Origin: Methanomicrobium sp.
GTDB taxonomy: Archaea; Halobacteriota; Methanomicrobia; Methanomicrobiales; Methanomicrobiaceae
Direction of reading: 5' to 3'
DNA length: 12,687 bases
NCBI GenBank assembly: GCA_017553245.1
Contig: JAFZMT010000074.1
Location: 1-12,687 of the forward strand
Shown here: positions 5,641 to 12,687 of the stretch, piece by piece
Layout of the letters: each line of letters opens with the position of its first letter
How positions within the stretch are numbered: position 1 is the first letter of the stretch
Position numbers and translations under genes: made by a program
Notes under the pieces: model-generated
Database searches by the model: none
Seen by the model: only the letters and a program-made list of their open reading frames with translations
Told to the model about the DNA's origin: nothing

Positions 5641-7956
5641 TCAGTTCGCGGCTGCGGGCGCATCCGACTTCTTAGGGGCAAATCTCTCGATAATATCCGC
5701 GGGGGAAAGCCTTGCAAGCTCGGCAATCTTATCGAGGAATTTATCCTTCTCCGGACCGTCAACAAGGGCAATCTTAAGAACGTCGGCGATATCGTTTACC
5801 GGGATGACATCGACCATTGCCTTGTATCTGTCCTCGATGAGAACATCGGCAAGATTCGACTTCGGTATGATAATCGTCTTTATTCCCGCCTTTGCCGCCG
5901 CCTCTATCTTGTAGGTCGCACCGCCGATTGGCAGAACATTTCCGCGAACCGAAAGCGAACCCGTCATAGCGACATCCTGTCTTACGGGGATGCCCTCAAC
6001 GGCGCTTATGACCGCGGTTGCCACACTGACGGACGCCGAATCTCCTTCAACGCCGTTATACGTGCCTATGAACTGAATGTGGACATCCATGTTGCGGATA
6101 TCGCGACCCGTGAACTTCTTCACGATTGCGCTCACGTTCGTGATGGATTCCTTGGCTATCTCCTTGAGAAGACCCGTGGCTATGATGCTTCCCGACGCAC
6201 TCTGCGAGGGGGCGATTGCCGCCATGATGGGCAAGACCTGTCCCGAATCCGAGCCTACGACCGCAAGACCGTTAACGCGCCCGATTTCAGCGCCGCTGAC
6301 GATTGTAAGCTCGTATTCGCGTGCCCTCTTCGTGTAGTCGTCCGAGATCTGGTCTTCAACCGAACGTGCGATTGCCTTGGCTTTAAGGACGTGCTCGACC
6401 GTTGTAATCGCGGCATTCTCCTGCCTTGCCATATCTCCCGAAACACGGATAAGACCGCCCATATCACGGAGTTTGAGCGTGATATGACCCTTGCGGTTGC
6501 TTCTGCGCCGCGCCTCGCGCATGATCTCCTCGATGGCGCTGCGGTCAAACGGCGGGATTTTGCCGTCGTTGTGAATCTCCTGCGCAATGAAACGGATGAA
6601 CTTCTTCTGATTTTCGGGCGTGTCGGGCATTGAATCCTTCATGAAGATCTCGTAACCGTATCCGCGGATACGCGAGCGAAGCGCCGGGTGCATCCCTTCC
6701 ATCGCATCGAAGTTGCCCGCCGCAACCATGACAAAGCGGCACGGCACCGGCTCGGTCTTGACCATTGCGCCCGAAGATCTGTCGCTCTGACCGGTTATGG
6801 GGAACTCGCCCTCTTGAAGAGCGGTGAGCAGATTCTGCTGGGAATGTGCCGTAAGCGTATTGATTTCGTCGATGAAGAGAACGCCCTTGTTTGCCTTGTG
6901 AATCGCGCCCGCCTCAACCCTCTCGTGGGCGGGTGTCTCAAGACCTCCGGACTGGAACGGGTCGTGACGGACGTCGCCCAGTAGTGCGCCGGCATGAGAG
7001 CCCGTGCCGTCGATGTAGGGTGCATGTGCGTCCGGCTCGTTGGAGACAAGGAGCTTAGGGACCATAATCTCCTCTTTCGGGCGCGCATACTGAAGCGCCA
7101 TGTATATGAAAGCCGCGCCTATGATACCCATGAGGAGCTGACCGGTGATGATTGAGTATCCCAGAATACCGAATATCAGTATCATTACGAGGGTATTTCT
7201 GGTCTGGGCATTCTTCTTTGCCTCCGCCTTCATGCCGGCGACCATCTCCTTTCCGCGCCCCGCATTCGTCGTGGAGATTATCGGGGTATTGGGATCGTCG
7301 CCGTTGGGATAAACCAGAATATCCTGCAACTCCTCTTTCGGGAGCAGTTCCGCCATTGCTTTCGCAAGCATTGACTTACCCGTTCCGGGCGTTCCTATCA
7401 TCATTACATGACGTCTCTGTATTGCGGCTTTCCGTATGACCTCGACGGCATGCTCCTGACCGATTACCTGATCAATCAGACTCTTGGGTATCTCAATGTC
7501 GGCAGATGTCTCTATCTTATCCAGATCGATATCGTCAAGCTTCATGAGCGGTCTGTCCGTGCCGTTCTCTCCGTCGTTGCCGGCGGTCGCCGACGCGCCC
7601 GTGTTTCTTATGGTAATGACGGGGCGGTTCTCTCTCCGGGAATTCTCGCTTTGGGAATTCTCTCTTTGAGATGACTCGGACGTATCCGGCTTTGAATCGG
7701 ATACGGATTCGGATACGGACTCAGACACTGTCTGCCCCGATTTGTCGCCGTTGCCGGCTGACTCCGCCGCGCCGTCACCTCCGGATAAGTCTTCCTTATA
7801 AATGTCTGCGCGTGACTCCTCAGCGCATGACAATACCGCATTCCGGCTTATATCGGACCCTGTAATGCCGGAGTCGCGGGGGGTTACGGAAACGGGGTTT
7901 TCAGACAATTCCCGCCCGTTTAATGGATTATTCATATTTTTATCGCTATCATCCAT
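5641..7956 (-). CDS. lonB: archaeal membrane-bound Lon protease
   Basis: An ATP-dependent protease anchored in the cytoplasmic membrane that degrades misfolded and regulatory proteins. Domains in the 771 residues are as follows. A hydrophilic tail (1-137) is rich in Ser, Glu and Asn. The AAA+ start is [14 protein letters not shown] (161-174), with Walker A GTPGTGKS (188-195). A hydrophobic segment (about 255-289) gives two membrane spans between Walker A and B, as is typical of archaeal LonB. Walker B is VLFIDE (359-364), followed by [19 protein letters not shown] near 411-429. The peptidase domain has catalytic Ser640 in GDSASVS and Lys683 in [10 protein letters not shown]. Both catalytic residues are present. 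The tail makes it about 130 residues longer than usual; Met138 would give a conventional N-terminus, but the frame is open throughout. GAGGT precedes the annotated ATG at an 11-base spacing. Divergent from prs. Confidence 0.96.
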   Translation of the reverse strand: MDDSDKNMNNPLNGRELSENPVSVTPRDSGITGSDISRNAVLSCAEESRADIYKEDLSGGDGAAESAGNGDKSGQTVSESVSESVSDSKPDTSESSQRENSQSENSRRENRPVITIRNTGASATAGNDGENGTDRPLMKLDDIDLDKIETSADIEIPKSLIDQVIGQEHAVEVIRKAAIQRRHVMMIGTPGTGKSMLAKAMAELLPKEELQDILVYPNGDDPNTPIISTTNAGRGKEMVAGMKAEAKKNAQTRNTLVMILIFGILGYSIITGQLLMGIIGAAFIYMALQYARPKEEIMVPKLLVSNEPDAHAPYIDGTGSHAGALLGDVRHDPFQSGGLETPAHERVEAGAIHKANKGVLFIDEINTLTAHSQQNLLTALQEGEFPITGQSDRSSGAMVKTEPVPCRFVMVAAGNFDAMEGMHPALRSRIRGYGYEIFMKDSMPDTPENQKKFIRFIAQEIHNDGKIPPFDRSAIEEIMREARRRSNRKGHITLKLRDMGGLIRVSGDMARQENAAITTVEHVLKAKAIARSVEDQISDDYTKRAREYELTIVSGAEIGRVNGLAVVGSDSGQVLPIMAAIAPSQSASGSIIATGLLKEIAKESITNVSAIVKKFTGRDIRNMDVHIQFIGTYNGVEGDSASVSVATAVISAVEGIPVRQDVAMTGSLSVRGNVLPIGGATYKIEAAAKAGIKTIIIPKSNLADVLIEDRYKAMVDVIPVNDIADVLKIALVDGPEKDKFLDKIAELARLSPADIIERFAPKKSDAPAAAN
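7638..7667 (-). repeat. 15-base tandem duplication in the LonB tail
   Basis: On the plus strand GGGAATTCTCGCTTT (7638-7652) and GGGAATTCTCTCTTT (7653-7667) lie head to tail with one mismatch. They encode the repeated [10 protein letters not shown] pattern near residues 98-108 of LonB. Being a multiple of three, the duplication keeps the frame. Confidence 0.8.
7697..7729 (-). repeat. 12-base tandem repeats in the LonB tail
   Basis: TCGGATACGGAT (7697-7708), TCGGATACGGAC (7709-7720) and a decayed third copy (7721-7729) encode the [12 protein letters not shown] stretch at about residues 77-88 of LonB. The frame is kept. Confidence 0.75.
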
Positions 7957-8040
7957 GGATCAATACTACCTCTTTTAAACGATAGTAATTAAAAGATTCA
8001 TTCGTGATAGTTTAAGTACTTTCTATAAGAGGCACAGTGT
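7957..8040. promoter_or_regulatory. divergent lonB/prs promoter region
   Basis: These 84 bases must serve both genes. The AT-rich core AGTAATTAAAAGA (7984-7996) could act as TATA element in either direction. For prs, GAGG at 8029-8032 is a ribosome binding site eight bases before the ATG. The word GATAGT occurs at 7981 and in shifted form at 8006, of unknown meaning. The TATA assignment is tentative. Confidence 0.35.
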
Positions 8041-8889
8041 ATGAAAATTCTCTGCAACGAAAAATCTCAGGTTTTAGCCGCAAAAACAGCTAAATGCACA
8101 GGCTTGGAACTTGCCGCAACCGAATTCAGGAAGTTCCCCGACAATGAGCTCTACATTAAGACGGGAAAGACCGATGACGAGACGATTCTCATATCGAGCT
8201 TCAATGACAGCGATTCCTTCATCCAGACCCTTCTCATGATAGACGCATGCGGGGATTCCGAGGTTACGCTCGTTATTCCGTATATGGGCTATGCCAGACA
8301 GGATAAGAAGTTCAATGACGGCGAAGCGATAAGCGCGAGGGCGATTGCGAGGGCGCTTTCGAACGGCGTCAAAAAGGTCTATACGATAAACAACCACGAG
8401 AAGGACAATCTGAAGCATTTCAGGGTTCCCGCCGAGGATCTGACGCTGGCGCCCTATATCGGAAAATACATCGATTCGCTGGGTCTTGACGATCCCTTAA
8501 TCCTCGCGCCCGACGCGGGTGCGGCTGATTTCGCCGCCGACGTCGCAAGGGGACTTAATTTCGACTGCGACCACCTCCAGAAGACACGCCATTCGGGCAC
8601 CGAGGTCACCATGCAACCCAAGGAGCTTGACGCAAACGGCAGATGCGTCGTTATCGTCGACGACATCATCTCAACGGGCGGCACGCTTGCGACCGCATCG
8701 GGAATGCTCAAGGCACAGGGTGCAACAAGCGTCCATGCCGCATGTGTCCACGGCGTCTTCGCAAGCGGCGGCTACGCAAGGCTCAATGCCGGCGGTCTCT
8801 CATCGGTTGCCTCATCCGATACCATCGAATCGGCATCTTCGGTCATAACGGCAGCCGAATGCATCAAAAACGCGATATTTAAGAACTGA
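8041..8889 (+). CDS. prs: ribose-phosphate pyrophosphokinase (PRPP synthase)
   Basis: Makes phosphoribosyl pyrophosphate from ribose 5-phosphate and ATP, feeding purine, pyrimidine, His, Trp and, in methanogens, methanopterin synthesis. The 282 residues match the shorter archaeal form. The N-terminal domain includes KFPDNELYIK (31-40) and VIPYMGYARQDKKFNDGEAI (78-97), the ATP-binding loop. HEKDNLKHF (119-127) holds the conserved His of the flexible region. The C-terminal domain has the PRPP loop VIVDDIISTGGT (204-215). The N-terminal MKILCNEKSQ fits the family and an SD precedes the ATG. It heads a plus-strand run with nob1 60 bases downstream, probably cotranscribed. The assignment is secure. 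Confidence 0.96.
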   Translation: MKILCNEKSQVLAAKTAKCTGLELAATEFRKFPDNELYIKTGKTDDETILISSFNDSDSFIQTLLMIDACGDSEVTLVIPYMGYARQDKKFNDGEAISARAIARALSNGVKKVYTINNHEKDNLKHFRVPAEDLTLAPYIGKYIDSLGLDDPLILAPDAGAADFAADVARGLNFDCDHLQKTRHSGTEVTMQPKELDANGRCVVIVDDIISTGGTLATASGMLKAQGATSVHAACVHGVFASGGYARLNAGGLSSVASSDTIESASSVITAAECIKNAIFKN

Positions 8890-8949
8890 ATTAACAATAA
8901 ATCCGACAGATTAACCTAAACCATAACCGAAACAGGCGAGGACTGTAAC

Positions 8950-9474
8950 ATGAACGAATCCGATGAAATGGAGCGAAGTGCCAAAGGCGACAGCGCCGCA
9001 GGTGCCGCGGACGAACAGGTTAAAGTCCTCGATTCCTCGTTCTTTTTTCTTGATATTCCCATAGCGGGGACAAAGTTCGCCGTTCCGCCTTCGGTCGTCG
9101 CCGAGATGAAAGACCTGCGCTCGAAGTCCAAGCTTGACGCCATGCTTGAGGACGGGCGGCTTTTCGTATCCGAAGCGGCGCCAGCGACCAGAAAGCGTGT
9201 GATTGCGGCTTCGAAGAAATCCGGCGATTACGGCGTCATCTCTGATACGGACTGCGACGTGGTTGCGCTGGCTCTGGAGATTGGAGGGATTGTGGTCACC
9301 GACGATTTTGCACTCTCCAATACCGCCCAGACTCTCGGACTTACCGTGATTCCCGTTCAGATGCGCAAGGCAAAGAAGCGGCAGTGGAAGTACAGATGCA
9401 CGGGCTGCCTAAAGTTATGCGATGCACCCGGAATCTGCGATGTCTGCGGCTCGGAGATTATACGGATAAAGTAA
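8950..9474 (+). CDS. nob1: Nob1-type rRNA maturation endonuclease (PIN domain plus zinc ribbon)
   Basis: The archaeal Nob1 family cuts the 3' end of pre-16S rRNA late in small-subunit assembly. The PIN domain (about 24-138) shows the four acidic positions in order: Asp28 in VLDSS, Glu52 in VVAEM, Asp101 in DTDCDVVALALE and Asp118 in VVTDDFALSN. A zinc ribbon follows: CTGC (150-153) paired with CDVC (163-166), then a hydrophobic end. Compared with relatives that start close to the VLDSS strand, there are about 22 extra acidic N-terminal residues. A good SD (GAGG, eight bases before the ATG) supports the long start. It sits 60 bases behind prs with no terminator between them, which suggests cotranscription. 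A VapC-type toxin is unlikely because of the zinc ribbon and the lack of an antitoxin partner. Confidence 0.92.
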   Translation: MNESDEMERSAKGDSAAGAADEQVKVLDSSFFFLDIPIAGTKFAVPPSVVAEMKDLRSKSKLDAMLEDGRLFVSEAAPATRKRVIAASKKSGDYGVISDTDCDVVALALEIGGIVVTDDFALSNTAQTLGLTVIPVQMRKAKKRQWKYRCTGCLKLCDAPGICDVCGSEIIRIK

Positions 9475-9514
9475 TTGCGTAAATTGCGGATTGAGCAGCG
9501 GCAGGCAGCGGCGC

Positions 9515-9535
9515 ATAAGGTTAACTTATAAGGTT
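9515..9535 (+). promoter_or_regulatory. gfcR promoter with 8-base direct repeat
   Basis: ATAAGGTT occurs at 9515-9522 and again at 9528-9535, thirteen bases apart, and the second copy overlaps the TATA-like ACTTATAA (9524-9531). A start about 27 bases downstream would fall at the gfcR ATG (9555). The mRNA would then be leaderless, consistent with the lack of an SD. The repeat is placed where a regulator, possibly GfcR itself, could block or aid TBP. Confidence 0.45.
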
Positions 9536-9554
9536 CAAGATCCAACTCTAATTT

Positions 9555-10196
9555 ATGTCATCACTCGATGAACTCATAAAGAAAGCAAAGAATCTGCACT
9601 CCGAAGGACGCAGCACCAGTCAGATTGCCGATGAAATGAGCCTTTCGGCAGAGACCATCACATGGCTTCTGACTCAGCAGAAGGGCGAGAAAGCGGCGCC
9701 CAAAGATATCGTCATCGACTGGTCGGCGATAAGCAGCTGTTCCGACACGCTCCACGATGCCGCCGCAATGCTCTACAAGAGATATATCCATGCACTCGAA
9801 GCCGAAGTCAGGGACGACGAAGACCTCTGCGACAAACTCCCCGAGGTCATTGTCGGCGTTGCGCACTCGGGTATCCCCATTGCCGCGATGATCGCGGGCG
9901 AAGACCCCGAATCGCGGTTCACGATGTTCCACCCCAAGAAGCACGCCACGGGCGACAACCCGACAGGCTCGCTCAACAGCAGTTTTGCGGACGTTGCCGG
10001 CAAGAGATGTCTCATTGTAGATGATGTCATCACAAGCGGCAACACCATAAAAGAGGCGGTCGAGATTATCCGCAGCCACAACGGAACCCCCGTTGCCGTC
10101 TGTGTCCTCTTCGACAAACTCGGCGAGAAGGAAGTCAATGCCGGCGGCGTCAAGGTGCCGATCTACTCGCTTGTGAGAGTCAGCAGAATCGACTGA
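9555..10196 (+). CDS. gfcR: GfcR-like HTH and phosphoribosyltransferase regulator
   Basis: This family was first annotated as orotate phosphoribosyltransferase-like; in haloarchaea a member (GfcR) is a transcription regulator of sugar catabolism. The 213 residues carry an N-terminal helix-turn-helix (about 5-40; HSEGRSTSQIADEMSLSAET is typical of a recognition unit). A type I phosphoribosyltransferase fold follows, with VIVGVAHSGIPIA (98-110) and the PRPP loop LIVDDVITSGNT (153-164). The enzyme motifs are intact, so nucleotide-sugar binding is likely; whether it catalyses anything is not visible. It lies third in a run after prs and nob1 but seems to have its own promoter. The link with PRPP synthesis fits a sensor of PRPP or a related phosphosugar. 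Targets in a methanogen are unknown. Confidence 0.9.
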   Translation: MSSLDELIKKAKNLHSEGRSTSQIADEMSLSAETITWLLTQQKGEKAAPKDIVIDWSAISSCSDTLHDAAAMLYKRYIHALEAEVRDDEDLCDKLPEVIVGVAHSGIPIAAMIAGEDPESRFTMFHPKKHATGDNPTGSLNSSFADVAGKRCLIVDDVITSGNTIKEAVEIIRSHNGTPVAVCVLFDKLGEKEVNAGGVKVPIYSLVRVSRID

Positions 10197-10239
10197 GGCG
10201 GTACGGAAGAATAACAGAAGCAGAATCTGCCGATAATTA

Positions 10240-10269
10240 CCGGATAATTCCGGACCCCAATACTTTTTT
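10240..10269 (+). terminator. probable terminator after gfcR
   Basis: A short perfect stem CCGGA (10240-10244) / TCCGG (10249-10253) with a four-base loop is followed eleven bases later by six T (10264-10269). The T-run alone could suffice in an archaeon. The stem may be incidental. Confidence 0.4.
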
Positions 10270-10342
10270 GCGGCGGCGGAAATCCCCCGTATTTCGCTTT
10301 GATTTCTGATTGATCTCGGGTATATCCGATACAATCAATAAG

Positions 10343-10391
10343 TTATATATAGAATTACAATTCAACATTTGAGGAGAACTTTATAGAGGAG
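10343..10391 (+). promoter_or_regulatory. thermosome promoter and two SD motifs
   Basis: TTATATATAG (10343-10352) is a near-ideal archaeal TATA box, the clearest in the window, and predicts a start near 10371-10375. Two GAGGAG motifs follow, at 10371-10376 and 10386-10391, exactly 15 bases apart. The second ends nine bases before the ATG at 10401 and is the likely ribosome binding site; the first lies at the probable transcript end. Confidence 0.7.
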
Positions 10392-10400
10392 CATCTGCAA

Positions 10401-12008
10401 ATGTTGGCAGGACAACCTATAGTAATTCTAAGAGATAATGTCGAAGTAACAAGCGGAATGGAAGCACAGCACTCAAATATCATGGCTTGCAAAGCCATTG
10501 CGGAAGCTGTCAGAACAACGCTGGGTCCACGCGGAATGGACAAAATGCTCGTCTCACCGACCGGCGATGTAGTAATCACAAACGACGGCGCAACAATCCT
10601 TCACGAGCTCAAAGTGGAGCACCCCGCAGCCAAGATGGTCATCTCGGTTGCCGAAGCACAGGATGACGAGGTCGGAGACGGAACCACAACAGCCACCATT
10701 CTCATCGGCGCCCTCATGGAAGAGGCGGAATACCTGATGAAGAAGGGCATTCACCCGACCGTAATCGCAAAAGGATACAACCTTGCTATGCACAAGGCAA
10801 TCGAGGTCCTTGAGGCAAACGCAATCAAAGGGGACATCAAGAAGAGAGACCTGCTGGAAAAGGTTGCGGCAACCGCAATCACCGGCAAGTCAATCGAGTC
10901 GATGAAGAACAAGATCACCCCGATCATAGTCGATGCCGTTCTTAAAGTCGCACAGAAAGACGAGGCGACCAAGAAGAACGTTGTTGACGAGGACGATGTA
11001 AGAATCAAGACAATCGTCGGCGACAGCCTCGACGACGCCGAACTTATCGAGGGATTCCTGATTGACAAGACACGCTGCGACTCGGGAATGCCCAAGCGCG
11101 TCACAAAAGCGACAGTTGCACTTCTTTCACAGCCGCTGGAGATAAAGAAGACCGAGACAAAGTCGAAGATTAAGATTACCTCATCCGATCAGGTTGCGGC
11201 TTTCTCCGAGCGCGAAAAAGAGACATTGAAGGCATTTGCCGACAAGATCGTGAAGTCCGGCGCCAACGTGGTTCTCTGTCAGAAGGGTATCGCCGATGCC
11301 GTCCAGTACTACCTTTCGCACGCAAAGGTGCTGGCAATCCAGGATGTGCCCGAGAAGGACATGAAGGCATTCGCACGCGCTCTCGGCGGCACCGTCGTCA
11401 ACACCCCCGATGACCTCGGAAAGGATGTCTTCGGAACCGCGGACGTCGTCGAGGAGATGAAGGACGTCAAGGTCACGAAGTTCATGGGCTGCAAGAAGGC
11501 AAAGACCGTCACAATCCTCATCAAAGGTTCAAACCAGATCTTCGTCGACGAACTCGAACGTGCGGCATATGACGCCGCCCGCGTCGTTATGGACGCCATC
11601 GAGGACGGAAAGTATGTCGTGGGCGCCGCGGCAATCGATACCGAACTCGGTATTGCAATCAACAAATACGCAGCCACCGAGGGCGGCAGGGTTCAGCTCG
11701 CAATCGAAGCCTTTGCAAAGGTCTTTGAGTCAATCCCCAACACTCTTGCCGAGAATGCGGGTCTCAACTCAATCGATATCATGGTCGACTTAAAGAAGGA
11801 GCACACCGCCGGAAAGAAATACGCGGGTATCAACGTTCTGACGGGCAAGATTGAGGATATGTATAAGGCTGGCGTTCTTGAGCCGATGCGTGTCAAGAAG
11901 CAGGCAATTCAGAGTGCGGCAGAGACGGCATCGCTTCTCATCCGCGTCGACGACATGATGATCTCAAAGTCGGCTGAGCAGATGGCAAGAGAAGGAAAGG
12001 GACAATAA
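10401..12008 (+). CDS. ths: thermosome subunit (group II chaperonin)
   Basis: Subunit of the double-ring ATP-dependent folding chamber of archaea. The 535 residues show the equatorial N-terminal motifs [12 protein letters not shown] (39-50), TNDGATIL (60-67) and [10 protein letters not shown] (91-100), and the intermediate-domain catalytic Asp391 in [11 protein letters not shown]. The apical domain spans roughly 205-365. The position of the equatorial GGGA-x-E nucleotide-contact motif reads GAAAID (408-413), keeping only the first glycine, and the protein ends at EGKGQ without the Gly-Met-rich tail common in thermosomes. The N-terminus [14 protein letters not shown] is also divergent from the usual form. 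These traits suggest a diverged paralogue, though ATP hydrolysis residues such as Asp93 and Asp391 remain. The strong TATA box and SD predict high expression. Monocistronic. Confidence 0.97.
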   Translation: MLAGQPIVILRDNVEVTSGMEAQHSNIMACKAIAEAVRTTLGPRGMDKMLVSPTGDVVITNDGATILHELKVEHPAAKMVISVAEAQDDEVGDGTTTATILIGALMEEAEYLMKKGIHPTVIAKGYNLAMHKAIEVLEANAIKGDIKKRDLLEKVAATAITGKSIESMKNKITPIIVDAVLKVAQKDEATKKNVVDEDDVRIKTIVGDSLDDAELIEGFLIDKTRCDSGMPKRVTKATVALLSQPLEIKKTETKSKIKITSSDQVAAFSEREKETLKAFADKIVKSGANVVLCQKGIADAVQYYLSHAKVLAIQDVPEKDMKAFARALGGTVVNTPDDLGKDVFGTADVVEEMKDVKVTKFMGCKKAKTVTILIKGSNQIFVDELERAAYDAARVVMDAIEDGKYVVGAAAIDTELGIAINKYAATEGGRVQLAIEAFAKVFESIPNTLAENAGLNSIDIMVDLKKEHTAGKKYAGINVLTGKIEDMYKAGVLEPMRVKKQAIQSAAETASLLIRVDDMMISKSAEQMAREGKGQ

Positions 12009-12021
12009 AATTTTAAATCTC

Positions 12022-12050
12022 TTTTTCAATATTTTTTCAATCTCGTTTTT
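12022..12050 (+). terminator. multiple oligo-T terminator after the thermosome gene
   Basis: Three T-runs (12022-12026, 12032-12037, 12046-12050) within 45 bases of the stop give a typical archaeal staggered termination region. The word TTTTTCAAT is repeated 11 bases apart within it. Confidence 0.6.
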
Positions 12051-12098
12051 GCTTTCGTATCAATTTCCGGTTTCATACAGACATTTCAGAAGAGCGTT

Positions 12099-12124
12099 AT
12101 TTTATCAATTAATTTTATCAGTTA
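12099..12124. repeat. 13-base tandem duplication
   Basis: ATTTTATCAATTA (12099-12111) is followed directly by ATTTTATCAGTTA (12112-12124), one mismatch. It lies in the spacer between the thermosome terminator and the tRNA promoter. Confidence 0.75.
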
Positions 12125-12131
12125 ACATGGA

Positions 12132-12140
12132 CAATATGTA
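12132..12140 (+). promoter_or_regulatory. TATA-like element for tRNA-Ser
   Basis: CAATATGTA lies about 25 bases upstream of the first tRNA base at 12159, the usual spacing for archaeal stable RNA genes. It is an imperfect TATA match and is called by position. Confidence 0.4.
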
Positions 12141-12158
12141 ATGTCGGATTAATTTTGA

Positions 12159-12242
12159 GCCGAGATAGTCTAGTCCGGCAGGGCGGTGGATTCGAAATCC
12201 ACTGGCGGCAACGCCTCGGGAGTTCAAATCTCTCTCTCGGCG
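12159..12242 (+). tRNA. tRNA-Ser (anticodon CGA)
   Basis: An 84-base type II tRNA. The acceptor stem GCCGAGA pairs with TCTCGGC, followed by discriminator G12242. The anticodon arm is GTGGA / TCCAC with loop TTCGAAA, anticodon CGA at 12193-12195, reading UCG. A long variable arm (GGCG-GCAA-CGCC type, about 12204-12215) and a T arm with loop TTCAAAT follow. The long variable arm and discriminator G both fit serine. CCA is not encoded and must be added after transcription. No intron is present. A short T-run (12244-12247) follows. Confidence 0.96.
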
Positions 12243-12291
12243 CTTTTGTATTTATGTTCCAAAGCTCAAATCACTTTTTGTATATACGATT

Positions 12292-12314
12292 GTGTATCCG
12301 CTTTTTGCATACAC
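12292..12314. repeat. inverted repeat in spacer
   Basis: GTGTAT (12292-12297) and ATACAC (12309-12314) face each other across eleven bases. It lies in the 210-base spacer between the tRNA and the flavoprotein gene. It is short and could be chance. The rest of this spacer shows only AT-rich promoter-like sequence. Confidence 0.3.
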
Positions 12315-12421
12315 TTACATCTCCGCCGTCATCGTTAACACGCCTTCATCCGATAACCCGGAAATATCGGGAAACTTACCAAGAATTATTAGGAATTAAT
12401 TAAAAAACTTTGGTAACGGCG

Positions 12422-12432
12422 TAATATAAAAT
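12422..12432 (+). promoter_or_regulatory. TATA-like element of the flavoprotein gene
   Basis: TAATATAAAAT ends about 20 bases before the ATG at 12453 and would start transcription at about the start codon. However, GGAG at 12439-12442 is also present ten bases before the ATG. An alternative TATA at the AT-rich stretch near 12390-12405 would leave that site in a short leader. I cannot decide between them. Confidence 0.35.
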
Positions 12433-12452
12433 GCCGACGGAGAAGAACGCTT

Positions 12453-12687
12453 ATGTCAGATGTAATTATCCTCAACGCAAGTCCCAGAAAGAACGGCAAC
12501 ACGGAGATTCTCTGTAAAGAATGTGCCGATGCACTCGAATCAAACGGAATCAGAACCGAGATCATCTCCTTCACGGGCTGCGAGTTCACGTCCTGCAAAG
12601 CCTGCGGATACTGCGGCAAAAACGGGAAATGCGCAATCGATGACGGACTCAACGACATCATCGACAAAATTCGCGAGGCATCCGGTC
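12453..12687 (+). CDS. iron-sulfur flavoprotein (NADPH-dependent FMN reductase-like), N-terminal part
   Basis: Only the first 78 residues are in the window. The flavodoxin-like N-terminus VIILNASPRKNGNT (4-17) is the FMN phosphate-binding loop of this family. It is followed by a compact cysteine set Cys48-x2-Cys51-x2-Cys54-x5-Cys60, the spacing used by the iron-sulfur flavoproteins (Isf) of methanogens to hold a 4Fe-4S cluster. Such proteins take electrons from ferredoxin and pass them on, in some cases for oxygen or peroxide defence. Cys21, Cys24 and Cys43 are extra. The start is fixed by the family N-terminus and a GGAG motif. The C-terminal half is beyond the right edge, so the full length and any fused domain are unseen. 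Confidence 0.88.
   Translation, partial: MSDVIILNASPRKNGNTEILCKECADALESNGIRTEIISFTGCEFTSCKACGYCGKNGKCAIDDGLNDIIDKIREASG

Noticed and set aside
8950..9474. VapC-like toxin of a toxin-antitoxin pair
   Set aside because: The PIN domain is followed by a four-cysteine zinc ribbon and there is no small antitoxin gene beside it. This is the Nob1 layout.
9561..10334. 257-codon minus frame opposite gfcR
   Set aside because: Longer than gfcR, but the plus frame has the HTH and the PRPP loop. The minus frame has no recognisable domain.
12159..12242. tRNA-Ser as an attachment site of an integrated element
   Set aside because: No integrase gene and no repeat of the tRNA 3' end were seen in the window; the flanking genes are ordinary.
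12155..12403. 82-codon plus frame across the tRNA
   Set aside because: It begins at and reads through tRNA-Ser(CGA), whose cloverleaf is complete, so translation there is not credible.

Overview
The window is a stretch of archaeal chromosome from a methanogenic euryarchaeon, most likely Methanomicrobiales. The evidence is a set of archaeal genes: the PolD large subunit, a methanogen-type thymidylate synthase, membrane-anchored LonB, a Nob1-type PIN nuclease, a GfcR-like HTH-phosphoribosyltransferase, a group II chaperonin, and a type II tRNA-Ser without encoded CCA. The order is my inference; I cannot name a genus. Many start codons have either a Shine-Dalgarno (SD) site or a TATA element placed for near-leaderless transcription.

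Layout. Positions 1-1133 (minus) hold the N-terminal 377 residues of DNA polymerase D large subunit, running off the left edge. Divergent from it is thyA (1384-2157, plus). Next are a convergent HEAT-repeat protein (2238-2720, minus), acylphosphatase (2866-3186, plus) and, convergent with that, a solitary Cas1-family protein (3222-4157, minus). A 327-base spacer with degenerate 12-base repeats leads to a lipoprotein family 3 solute-binding protein (4485-5303, plus). After a 337-base gene-free spacer comes lonB (5641-7956, minus), which ends at a hairpin-plus-T terminator. Divergent from lonB runs a plus-strand group: prs (8041-8889), nob1 (8950-9474) and gfcR (9555-10196). The thermosome gene (10401-12008), tRNA-Ser(CGA) (12159-12242) and the start of an iron-sulfur flavoprotein (12453 to the right edge) complete the window.

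How the genes relate. Most are housekeeping: replication, dTMP synthesis, membrane proteolysis, PRPP synthesis, 16S rRNA maturation and protein folding. The prs-nob1-gfcR run puts the PRPP-making enzyme close to a putative PRPP-binding transcription regulator. I see no transposase, integrase, CRISPR array or other cas gene.

The strongest lead is the solitary Cas1. It keeps the Cas1 core (RRxxxPxxDPINSMLSLGY, then LDLID), but the position of the catalytic Glu is Gln159 and that of the catalytic His is Arg224. It looks like a Cas1 fold kept without integrase chemistry, and a nested dyad lies over its probable promoter. Secondary leads are short (12-16 base) tandem duplications in several spacers and in the disordered N-terminus of LonB, and a thermosome whose GGG nucleotide-site motif reads GAA.
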